From: CAZEJK01 sp964512045
GTDB lineage: Bacteria; Acidobacteriota; Thermoanaerobaculia; Thermoanaerobaculales; Sulfomarinibacteraceae
Direction of reading: 5' to 3'
Length of the DNA: 11,049 bases
Assembly: GCA_964512045.1 (NCBI GenBank)
Contig: CAZEJK010000168.1
Span: forward strand, 1-11,049
Made by a program: the position numbers and the translations under genes. This document shows, in pieces, positions 1 through 4,835 of the stretch. How positions within the stretch are numbered: the stretch's first letter is position 1; the number at the start of each line of letters is the position of its first letter. Below the pieces are notes generated by a model. The model had not been told where the DNA came from. It saw only the letters and a program-made list of their open reading frames with translations, and searched no databases.

Positions 1-21
1 CGGAGAACGGCTGATTGTCGG

Positions 22-38
22 GCAGCCATCCAGGCTGC
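22..38. repeat. Small hairpin centred on TCC
   Basis: The arms GCAGCC (22-27) and GGCTGC (33-38) are exact reverse complements around ATCCA. If the flanking A/A is left unpaired, the central loop is TCC, the same triloop seen in other hairpins of this window. No gene is recognisable between 1 and 94. Function unknown. Confidence 0.45.
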
Positions 39-94
39 GGGTGGGGGTGCAGGACTCCCAGGCACACGCCTGACCACCGGAACCCCGTCCGACT

Positions 95-222
95 GGACCG
101 CGGACGTCCCGTCCGCAGCATTGAGCCTGCAGCAAGGCCCGATGCGGACCGGAGGCCCGCGGTCCGACCGTGGGCGTATTGAACCTTCGCAGAACGACTG
201 GACCGTGGACGTCCCGTCCGCA
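95..222. repeat. Cluster of three REP-like palindromes
   Basis: Three related 23-base units occur at 95-117, 143-165 and 200-222. Each contains a 17-base palindrome: GCGGACG-TCC-CGTCCGC at 100-116, GCGGACC-GGA-GGCCCGC at 144-160 (one mismatch) and GTGGACG-TCC-CGTCCGC at 205-221. The first and third are in one orientation and the middle one is inverted, so 143-222 forms an inverted doublet. The same unit, again as an inverted pair, recurs at 8557-8729. This arrangement resembles REP/REPIN elements, which are short palindromes mobilised in trans by REP-associated tyrosine transposases (RAYTs). No such transposase is encoded in the window. Apparent reading frames across this stretch follow the repeat and are not credible genes. 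Confidence 0.65.
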
Positions 223-249
223 GCATCGGACATCGGAGAGTGATCTCAC

Positions 250-677
250 CCCCATCACCCCACCTCCCTTCCAACCCCCGTCTGCGGCTCGCGCAACGTC
301 TCGAACACGCCGTCGATCACCTTCTCCGTGCCCTCGAACAGCTCATCCGGCCCGCCCGCGTGCAGGCTCGAAGCGGAAGTGGCTCCGGAGAAACCTGTGC
401 ATCCAACAGCCCCGTCATCTCGACCGAGGCTCCGTGGCCGTACGGTTCCTCCTGAGCACGCAGCTGTCTGCCCCGTGGTGAAAAGCCCGGCGAGCGGAGA
501 GATCCCCTGGCAGAACCACCACCACCCAACACCCGTGCTCACGGGCCAACCAACGAAGCCCGCCCGGCCCCGGTCATGGCCTCGGACGCCGGTGGCCCAA
601 CCTCGCCCAGGAGGTAACGCCCTGGCACCGCGTCGTCCTCTCGCAACGTCCTCGTGTCCCAAAGCCCGACACTTTGG
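250..677. repeat. Composite repeat, copy A (428 bp)
   Basis: This stretch aligns base for base, without a net gap, to 2204-2631 (constant offset of 1954). Differences are scattered substitutions; 385-439 is identical over 55 bases to 2339-2393. It contains several modules: GTCATCTCGACCGAG at 414-428 with a partial reverse-complementary partner (GCGAGCGGAGAGATCCC) ending near 508; a minus-strand GGCTTCGTTGG core (546-560); a C/G-rich segment; and a 3' module (631-677) starting CGTCGTCCTCTCGCAA and ending CACTTTGG. The 3' module recurs at 2585-2631 and 7088-7135. Reading frames through it on both strands look like by-products of GC-rich repeat sequence. It lies downstream of vapC. Confidence 0.8.
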
Positions 678-679
678 TA

Positions 680-700
680 GTGCGAGCATCCTGCTCGCAC
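680..700. repeat. Perfect 9-bp hairpin with TCC triloop
   Basis: GTGCGAGCA (680-688) and TGCTCGCAC (692-700) pair perfectly around a TCC loop. It sits 70 bases past the vapC stop codon and immediately after copy A. No T-run follows on either strand, so it is not a typical intrinsic terminator, although it could still protect or end the vapBC transcript. Confidence 0.6.
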
Positions 701-769
701 AGGGACCCTTCGCCTTCGGATCAGCGGCGGCCGACGGGCACCCTTCCGGTTCGTTGGGCCTGGTATTCA

Positions 770-1165
770 TCAGTACCAGTCCTCACAGCGGAGATCCGGT
801 ACTCGCGAGAACTCGCCAATGTTGTGGGTGACAAGGATGGCTTGGTGGGCGCGGGTCGTACCGGCGATGAGAGTGTCGTAGGGGCCGATCGACTCACCTC
901 TTCGTTCGAGTTCAGCTCGGATCAAAGCTGCTTCGCGAGCTTCACGAGCAGCGAAAGGCAGTAGGTGAATCACCTCGAGCAGGGCCTGCAGCTGCTTCGT
1001 CCTCTTTCCCGGTGACGTTGATTTCGCGATACCGAGTTCAATCTCAAAGAGGACTATCGAAGGAATTGCGATCGCGGACGGGGGTTGGGCCAGCAGACGG
1101 TCGGCGACGTCACCAAGACCCTTGAAGAAGTAGACCAGAGTATTGGTGTCGAGGGCGTACCTCAC
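770..1165 (-). CDS. vapC: VapC-family PIN-domain ribonuclease toxin
   Basis: Toxin of a type II toxin-antitoxin pair. PIN-domain toxins are Mg2+-dependent endoribonucleases, usually cutting tRNA or rRNA, and are held inactive by VapB. The 131-residue product has the usual VapC length. The conserved acidic residues are visible: D6 in ALDTNTLVYF, E41 in LFEIELGIAKS, and D97 in GPYDTLIAG. The C-terminal LVTHNIGEFSRVPDL segment is typical of this family. The start is GTG and overlaps the vapB stop in a GTGA, so the two are translationally coupled. The sequence is intact, with no missing catalytic residue seen, so the toxin is probably functional. The actual RNA target cannot be read from sequence. 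Family assignment is strong. Confidence 0.93.
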   Translation of the reverse strand: MRYALDTNTLVYFFKGLGDVADRLLAQPPSAIAIPSIVLFEIELGIAKSTSPGKRTKQLQALLEVIHLLPFAAREAREAALIRAELERRGESIGPYDTLIAGTTRAHQAILVTHNIGEFSRVPDLRCEDWY

Positions 1166-1392
1166 AGGCTCTCCCTCGGCACGTCGCTGTTCTCTCCAGA
1201 CCGAAGGGTCTCGACATCAGGGTGATCCTGCCATGCACCGGCGAGCTCTGTGACTGAGCTGGGCCACTCGTCGTTGGTCTTCTTCTTGATGAGATCGGCG
1301 ACCCATCTGCTTTGCGACACGCCTGCTTCATTGGCCGCCTGACGCATTCGCTGCGCGACGTCCTCATCGAGGTAAAGGGTGATCTGAGCCAT
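1162..1392 (-). CDS. vapB: VapB-type ribbon-helix-helix antitoxin
   Basis: Antitoxin partner of the overlapping vapC and probable autorepressor of the operon. I chose the ATG at 1390-1392 because GGAGG lies about 7 bases upstream and the protein then begins directly with the DNA-binding strand MAQITLYLDEDVAQRMRQAA; longer readings back to 1605 run through promoter sequence. The 76-residue product has a ribbon-helix-helix N-terminus (about residues 3-45: strand ITLYLDE, helix DVAQRMRQAANEAG, turn VSQ, helix SRWVADLIKKK). An acidic, tryptophan-containing tail (WPSSVTELAGAWQDHPD) is expected to wrap the toxin. The gene order, antitoxin then toxin with a 4-base overlap, is classical. Confidence 0.9.
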   Translation of the reverse strand: MAQITLYLDEDVAQRMRQAANEAGVSQSRWVADLIKKKTNDEWPSSVTELAGAWQDHPDVETLRSGENSDVPRESL

Positions 1393-1403
1393 TCTATGCC
1401 TCC

Positions 1404-1452
1404 ATATTTCACGTACACGTGCAAGTATATGTGGAAATATAGGCGATGACAA
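1404..1452 (-). promoter_or_regulatory. vapBC promoter with overlapping inverted-repeat operator
   Basis: On the minus strand TTGTCA (1447-1452), a 17-base spacer and TATACT (1424-1429) form a near-consensus sigma70 promoter whose transcript would start about 25 bases before the vapB ATG. An inverted repeat, ATATTTC at 1404-1410 and GAAATAT at 1434-1440, brackets the -10 box, with CACGTG (1416-1421) close to its centre. This is where a ribbon-helix-helix VapB would be expected to bind for autoregulation. The repeat is imperfect inside. The promoter is read directly; the operator role is inferred. Confidence 0.7.
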
Positions 1453-1507
1453 GAGAGGTGCCAAGCCCAACGGCTGAACAAGAATGGCGCCACCCATAAT
1501 CTGATGG

Positions 1508-1537
1508 GGATGGGTGCCGGATGGGTGGATGGGTGCC
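1508..1537. repeat. Short tandem repeat GGATGGGT(GCC) x3
   Basis: GGATGGGTGCC (1508-1518), GGATGGGT (1519-1526) and GGATGGGTGCC (1527-1537) lie head to tail, seven bases from the point where hicA homology ends. It may mark the join that truncated hicA. Confidence 0.7.
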
Positions 1538-1544
1538 ACGTACA

Positions 1545-1592
1545 CACTTCGATGACTCGTCTCTGCGGGGCGTCGATCGGGAACTTCGGCAT
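1545..1592 (-). pseudogene. hicA: HicA toxin remnant (first 16 codons only)
   Basis: The minus-strand reading from the ATG at 1590-1592 gives MPKFPIDAPQRRVIEV, which matches from memory the N-terminus of the HicA subfamily that starts MPKFPxDAPKxxVI. HicA is a small mRNA interferase with a double-stranded-RNA-binding fold, normally about 60-80 residues with a catalytic histidine in a GNHI/GSHI-like motif. After residue 16 the frame turns into CTWHPSTHPAPIPIR, encoded by the GGATGGGT tandem repeat, and no GNHI-like motif follows in any frame before vapB. It begins 9 bases past the hicB stop, as expected for a hicB-hicA operon. The toxin is therefore destroyed. The identification rests on a short segment, but its position directly after hicB supports it. 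Confidence 0.6.
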
Positions 1593-1601
1593 ATCGAGTG
1601 G

Positions 1602-1826
1602 TCAAATCGCGATGGCGGTCTCCGCAACAAAGGCCTCCAACACGGGAGGATCTGCTTCCAGCGTCTCTTCGCCAAACGTCTCGATGTGGAATCGAATCGC
1701 GGAATGAACGTCGGCCAAGGCCTCGTCATAGGTCTCGCCTTGCCCAAGCACAACGCCCTTCAAGCCGAGTGGGTAGGCGATGTAGCCATCCGGGTGCTTC
1801 TCGACGATAACCTTGATCGTGCGCAT
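1602..1826 (-). CDS. hicB: HicB-family antitoxin (orphaned)
   Basis: The 74-residue product has the HicB partial RNase H-like fold: MRTIKVIVEKHPDGYIAYPL, then GLKGVVLGQGETYDEALADV, then the helix HSAIRFHIETFG. HicB antitoxins neutralise HicA. This one is the short form without a separate C-terminal DNA-binding domain. I chose the ATG at 1824-1826 because family members start one or two residues before this first strand. An in-frame ATG at 1884-1886 would add 20 residues and has GGGAGG about 10 bases upstream, so the longer 94-residue form is a real alternative. Its toxin partner just downstream is reduced to 16 codons, so this gene is probably an orphan antitoxin or on its way to decay. Confidence 0.82.
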   Translation of the reverse strand: MRTIKVIVEKHPDGYIAYPLGLKGVVLGQGETYDEALADVHSAIRFHIETFGEETLEADPPVLEAFVAETAIAI

Positions 1827-1903
1827 GAAATCAGTCCACTCGCCAGCGAAGTCCGAAACAACTCGCAAGGCCCCTGCGATCGGCATGGTGGTACTGCCTC
1901 CCA

Positions 1904-1926
1904 GCCTTGCGGCGGGTGGGCAAGGC
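1904..1926. promoter_or_regulatory. Inverted repeat upstream of hicB
   Basis: GCCTTGC (1904-1910) and GCAAGGC (1920-1926) are perfect arms separated by nine bases, 18 bases upstream of the longer hicB start. It could be an operator for the hicBA operon or just a hairpin. No convincing -35/-10 pair was found with it. Confidence 0.3.
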
Positions 1927-2014
1927 CACTCACCAGGCCGGCCCTAATCAGCGCTCAAATCCACAGTAGGCGAGCGAACCAACCCCCTCACACTCCGACC
2001 ATTCCCTCCCGGTC

Positions 2015-2167
2015 GACCCGATGTCGCGGCACGATGCCCCGACCACCGCCAGACAGGACCGGTGGCCGGCGCTGCCATCCCCGCCACGCGGCAAACGGTG
2101 GTTGGACTCCCCGCCCCGATTTACAGCGCCACAGACAGAACGGTGGTTGGGGCTTCCAGCCCCGACC
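2015..2167. repeat. Degenerate GGTGGTTGGGG repeats ending in a TCC-triloop hairpin
   Basis: CGGTGG-containing segments recur near 2061, 2097 and 2141, each followed by a C-rich half (CCATCCCCGCC, CTCCCCGCCCCGA, TTCCAGCCCCGACC). The last copy is an intact hairpin: GGTTGGGGCT (2145-2154), TCC loop, AGCCCCGACC (2158-2167), with one G-T pair. The earlier copies look like decayed versions of the same hairpin. Similar decayed text (GGGGCTTC..., GGGGCTCC...) appears near 8206 and 10919. No gene is seen in 1887-2766. Confidence 0.5.
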
Positions 2168-2203
2168 GATGACGCCACTGAGAAGGTCCAAGCCTCGTGA
2201 GAA

Positions 2204-2631
2204 CCCCATCACCCCAACTCGCGACCAACCCCCGCATGCAGCTCGCGTAGCGTGGCGAACACGCCGTCGATCACGTTCTCCGTGCCCTCGCGCAGCTCAT
2301 CCCGTCCGTCCACGTGCAGGTTCGAAGCGGAGGTGGCCCCGGAGAAACCTGTGCATCCAACAGCCCCGTCATCTCGACCGAGGCTCCGTGGCCATACGGT
2401 TCCTCCTGATCACGCAGCTGTCTGCCCCGCGGTGAAAAGCCCCGCGAGCGGAGAGATCCCCTGGCAAAACCGCCACCACCCAGCACCCGTGCTCACGGGC
2501 CAACCAACCAAGCCCGCCCGGCCCCGGTCATGGCCTCGGACGCCGGCGGCCCGACCTCGCCCTGGAGGTAACGCCCTGGCACCGCGTCGTCCTCTCGCAA
2601 CGTCCTCGTGTCCTGAACCGCGGCACTTTGG
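2204..2631. repeat. Composite repeat, copy B (428 bp)
   Basis: Direct, ungapped copy of 250-677. It carries the same modules in the same order: the GTCATCTCGACCGAG element and its partial inverted partner, the minus-strand GGCTTGGTTGG core (2500-2514, one change from copy A) and the CGTCGTCCTCTCGCAA...CACTTTGG module at 2585-2631. With copy A it brackets the vapBC and hicB genes. It ends 136 bases beyond the stop codon of the secreted-protein gene 2767-4485. One of the frames open in copy A is interrupted here by a TGA near 2409. Confidence 0.8.
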
Positions 2632-2648
2632 GCGCTTTGGGGTCGCAG

Positions 2649-2687
2649 GAGAAAGCTACTCCTGGCACGGTCTTCTGGCACGGTCTT
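2649..2687. repeat. GAGAAAGCTnCTCCTGGCAC motif with 13-bp tandem duplication
   Basis: CTGGCACGGTCTT occurs twice in tandem (2662-2674, 2675-2687), preceded by GAGAAAGCTACTC. The same GAGAAAGCTnCTCCTGGCAC string occurs at 4770-4789, upstream of the plus-strand secreted-protein gene. Here it lies downstream of the minus-strand secreted-protein gene. Function unknown. Confidence 0.6.
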
Positions 2688-2766
2688 GTTCCGGGTCAAA
2701 ATGAGAGCTTGAGGAACCGCAGACCACGGGCTGGCGAACCCGCGTATATTCTCCGGAAAGCGCGGA

Positions 2767-4485
2767 TCATCTGGCTCCCGAAACCTTGACCGCGCTAAAG
2801 CCCCATTTGGGAACGTTGTCGTAACCCTTCCAGGTATGGGAGTACAGTCCCTGGAGCTGGAGCTTGCCGTCAGGCGTTCTCGACAGGGTTCCGCGGTAAA
2901 GCTGAGGGTTCATCTTCCCGTCGTCCAAGGGCCGCAAGAACTCTAGGGTAGTGCCGTCGAAGCGCACATCTTGCAGTTCCACCCGCGCCTGGTCCGGCCA
3001 CTTCCCGGCACCTCGCAGCTTCGACACAGGGCCGGTAAATACCAGCTCCACCGCACCGTCCAGAATCCACTTGCCGGCGATCTCTCCCGCTTCCGCGGCC
3101 GCGGCTTCTGCTCCGGGTTTGGCTCCGCTGTCGGCCACAACGCACAGGGCGTGCCACTGGAGATGGGACATGTTGCGGGCGTACAGAGCCGCGTTGGGGC
3201 CCGGGTCGTGGTACATCGTAAGGTCAGCCGCGTTGCGTCGAACATGCAGCTTTGCACCGGTATCCATCTCGGCCTTCCATTTGTCGTGGGAGAAGAAAGT
3301 GAAGGGGCCGTGCGCCTCCCAATTCTCCGGAGCCTGGGCGCCGTCTTCGCCCAGCGACGCGACCAGTACCCAGTAGGAGCCTGGGGGGTAGGTTCCTATG
3401 GGGCATACTTTTCCGGGCTGCGCGGCAAACTGTCTTTGATCCCGGGTAATGGCGTGCCAGTTGCATTCGTCGGGACCGGCCGCCGCGCGCGAATCCATCC
3501 CGCCGCCGCAGGGACCGGCGGTCTGCATGCGGGTAATGGTGCCGCCGCGATGCGATACCTTGCGCGGGTCGAGGTCTTCCCCTTCGAAAGGACCGGAGCC
3601 GGGACCGATCCGGTAGCGGTTCTCCCATCCGTTCGGCCAGGTTACGACCAGCACATCGCCCACCATCTTCCAGCGTCCGTGGGCGGAAGGATCGTGGGCG
3701 CTGGTGGCGGTGCCGTCGGAATTGAGGGTCCAGGTGTCGGTGAAACCCTGGACGCGATAGCGCCATTCTCCCACCGCGGCGGGAGTCGGGACTCCCCCTC
3801 CGCCTGTCGGCTCTGCGTCGGCCTTCCAATCGTATACATAGGTCTTCGACAGTGAGCTGCCGGCGCCGATCACCCGCAGTCCGAGGTAGATCTTTCCGCC
3901 CTCCCTGCCGCCGCCCACTTTCCAGTCGGTCGTCTCACGGCCCTGGCGAGGCCAACTGGAATCGTCCGCAAAGCCCTGGGCATTTGCGGCTTGCGAGTAA
4001 TAGGGACCTCCGGATTCGGTGTCAATTCGGAGATTGATGCTTCCGCCGACACCGTAATGGGGAACGGCCTTGCATCCGGAGGCGCTCAGGCTGACGGAGC
4101 TGCCGATGGTCATCCTTAGCACTTCGCCAGGCACCAGTGTGCGCGGGGGTCCGTCCCAGCTACCTGTCAGGCGTTGGGACACGCAGTACCCGGCATCTCC
4201 CTGGCACTCTCCGGAGAAATGGTTGGCCATGGTGACCGAGCCATCGCCGCCCTTTAGCGTGTGGCCGGTGACGCAGGGTCGGTCCGAACCGATCTGCTCC
4301 TCTGTCCGCTCGTCGGTGAGGATCCATGCTCCGTCGGGTTGCGCTACCGTTACCCCGGCGGCACCCAGAATCAAGAAGAGCACCAGGCATCCGTTTCGTA
4401 TCCAGCCAACAAGACTGGTAGAGAAGGGACCGGGCATTTCCGGTAAATCTCGTGTGCGGGTCGAACCGCTTCTCATGGACATCAT
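2767..4485 (-). CDS. Secreted protein of unknown function, 572 residues
   Basis: I do not recognise this protein. I chose the ATG at 4483-4485 because AGGAGG lies five bases upstream; a reading 23 codons longer has no such site. The N-terminus has a long basic stretch, then a hydrophobic segment (about 31-47, CLVLFLILGAAGVTV) and a likely signal-peptidase site after VTVA, so export is expected. Residues about 50-225 form a cysteine-containing region (C71, C94, C101, C138) rich in beta-like sequence. Residues about 238-320 form a compact W-rich beta module (GEWRYRVQGFTDTWTLNSDG, GRWKMVGDVLVVTW, then the ENRYRIGP segment) resembling small lipocalin-like barrels. A further cysteine pair region follows (C326-C361), then an alanine-rich linker (456-467) and a final W-rich beta module (470-568). 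No catalytic motif is evident. It is divergent from the secreted-protein gene at 4836. Confidence 0.8.
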   Translation of the reverse strand: MMSMRSGSTRTRDLPEMPGPFSTSLVGWIRNGCLVLFLILGAAGVTVAQPDGAWILTDERTEEQIGSDRPCVTGHTLKGGDGSVTMANHFSGECQGDAGYCVSQRLTGSWDGPPRTLVPGEVLRMTIGSSVSLSASGCKAVPHYGVGGSINLRIDTESGGPYYSQAANAQGFADDSSWPRQGRETTDWKVGGGREGGKIYLGLRVIGAGSSLSKTYVYDWKADAEPTGGGGVPTPAAVGEWRYRVQGFTDTWTLNSDGTATSAHDPSAHGRWKMVGDVLVVTWPNGWENRYRIGPGSGPFEGEDLDPRKVSHRGGTITRMQTAGPCGGGMDSRAAAGPDECNWHAITRDQRQFAAQPGKVCPIGTYPPGSYWVLVASLGEDGAQAPENWEAHGPFTFFSHDKWKAEMDTGAKLHVRRNAADLTMYHDPGPNAALYARNMSHLQWHALCVVADSGAKPGAEAAAAEAGEIAGKWILDGAVELVFTGPVSKLRGAGKWPDQARVELQDVRFDGTTLEFLRPLDDGKMNPQLYRGTLSRTPDGKLQLQGLYSHTWKGYDNVPKWGFSAVKVSGAR

Positions 4486-4615
4486 TTGCTCCTCCTGTCG
4501 AACCGCCTGGGAGACGAGGATAGATGGTGTATTGCTTTCCGCGGGTCCCGACAATTGCCTTCAGTCACGAGCCTGGTCGAGGCTGACGAGAGAAACTTCC
4601 TCAGCTTTCTTCTGA

Positions 4616-4771
4616 TACGGCATTGGACGACAGGAAGACAGATTGCCCAGGCTACGTCGCGAGATGATCGAAGCCGGGTTCGCAGCTCACCTCGAAACCC
4701 TCGACCGAGCCCTCTCGACCAAGCCGATCGAACGCTTCGAAGAGCTGAGAGCGGCAGAAGAGCGAAGTTGA
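4616..4771 (+). pseudogene. Possible C-terminal gene remnant
   Basis: The plus-strand frame opens after a TGA at 4613-4615 and ends at the TGA 4769-4771. From 4649 it reads PRLRREMIEAGFAAHLETLD, continuing as RALSTKPIERFEELRAAEERS, which looks like genuine helical protein with coding-like codon use. There is no good start codon (TTG at 4643 or ATG at 4664 only) and no ribosome binding site. It could be the tail of a decayed gene or a very small gene. I cannot name a family. Confidence 0.3.
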
Positions 4772-4790
4772 GAAAGCTTCTCCTGGCACT
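4770..4790. repeat. Second copy of GAGAAAGCTnCTCCTGGCAC motif
   Basis: Matches 2649-2668 with one difference and contains the dyad GAGAA-GC-TTCTC-like core. It ends about 45 bases before the ATG at 4836, which makes a promoter or regulatory role possible. Confidence 0.5.
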
Positions 4791-4835
4791 GTTTTGTACC
4801 ATATACTGGCAGCGCCGACCGGAAAGGGAGGAGCT

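Larger units (their letters stand above)
4486..4835. other. Divergent intergenic region between two secreted-protein genes
   Basis: This 350-base stretch must hold the promoters of both flanking genes. On the minus strand TTGTCG, 17 bases, TACACC (within about 4515-4550) is a weak candidate promoter. On the plus strand the 60 bases before the ATG at 4836 contain the GAGAAAGCTTCTCCTGGCAC repeat motif and an AT-richer stretch (TTTTGTACCATATACT), but no clean -35/-10 pair. A possible C-terminal gene remnant occupies 4616-4771. Confidence 0.5.

Noticed and set aside
95..222. CRISPR array
   Set aside because: Three palindromic units in alternating orientation with unequal spacing, not direct repeats with uniform spacers, and no cas genes.
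170..831. Several 70-170-codon frames on both strands in copy A, and their equivalents in copy B
   Set aside because: Open on multiple frames at once, rich in R/P/S/A, no ribosome binding site, and they follow the repeat boundaries. Only the short minus-strand tail is kept as a finding.
1521..2435. 304-codon plus-strand reading frame
   Set aside because: It is antisense to hicB, crosses the degenerate hairpin repeats and runs into copy B. Its composition (runs of R, P, S) is that of GC-rich non-coding sequence.
2662..4803. Sigma54 promoters at the TGGCAC strings
   Set aside because: The TTG of the -12 box is one base too close and lacks GC; sigma54 spacing is strict.
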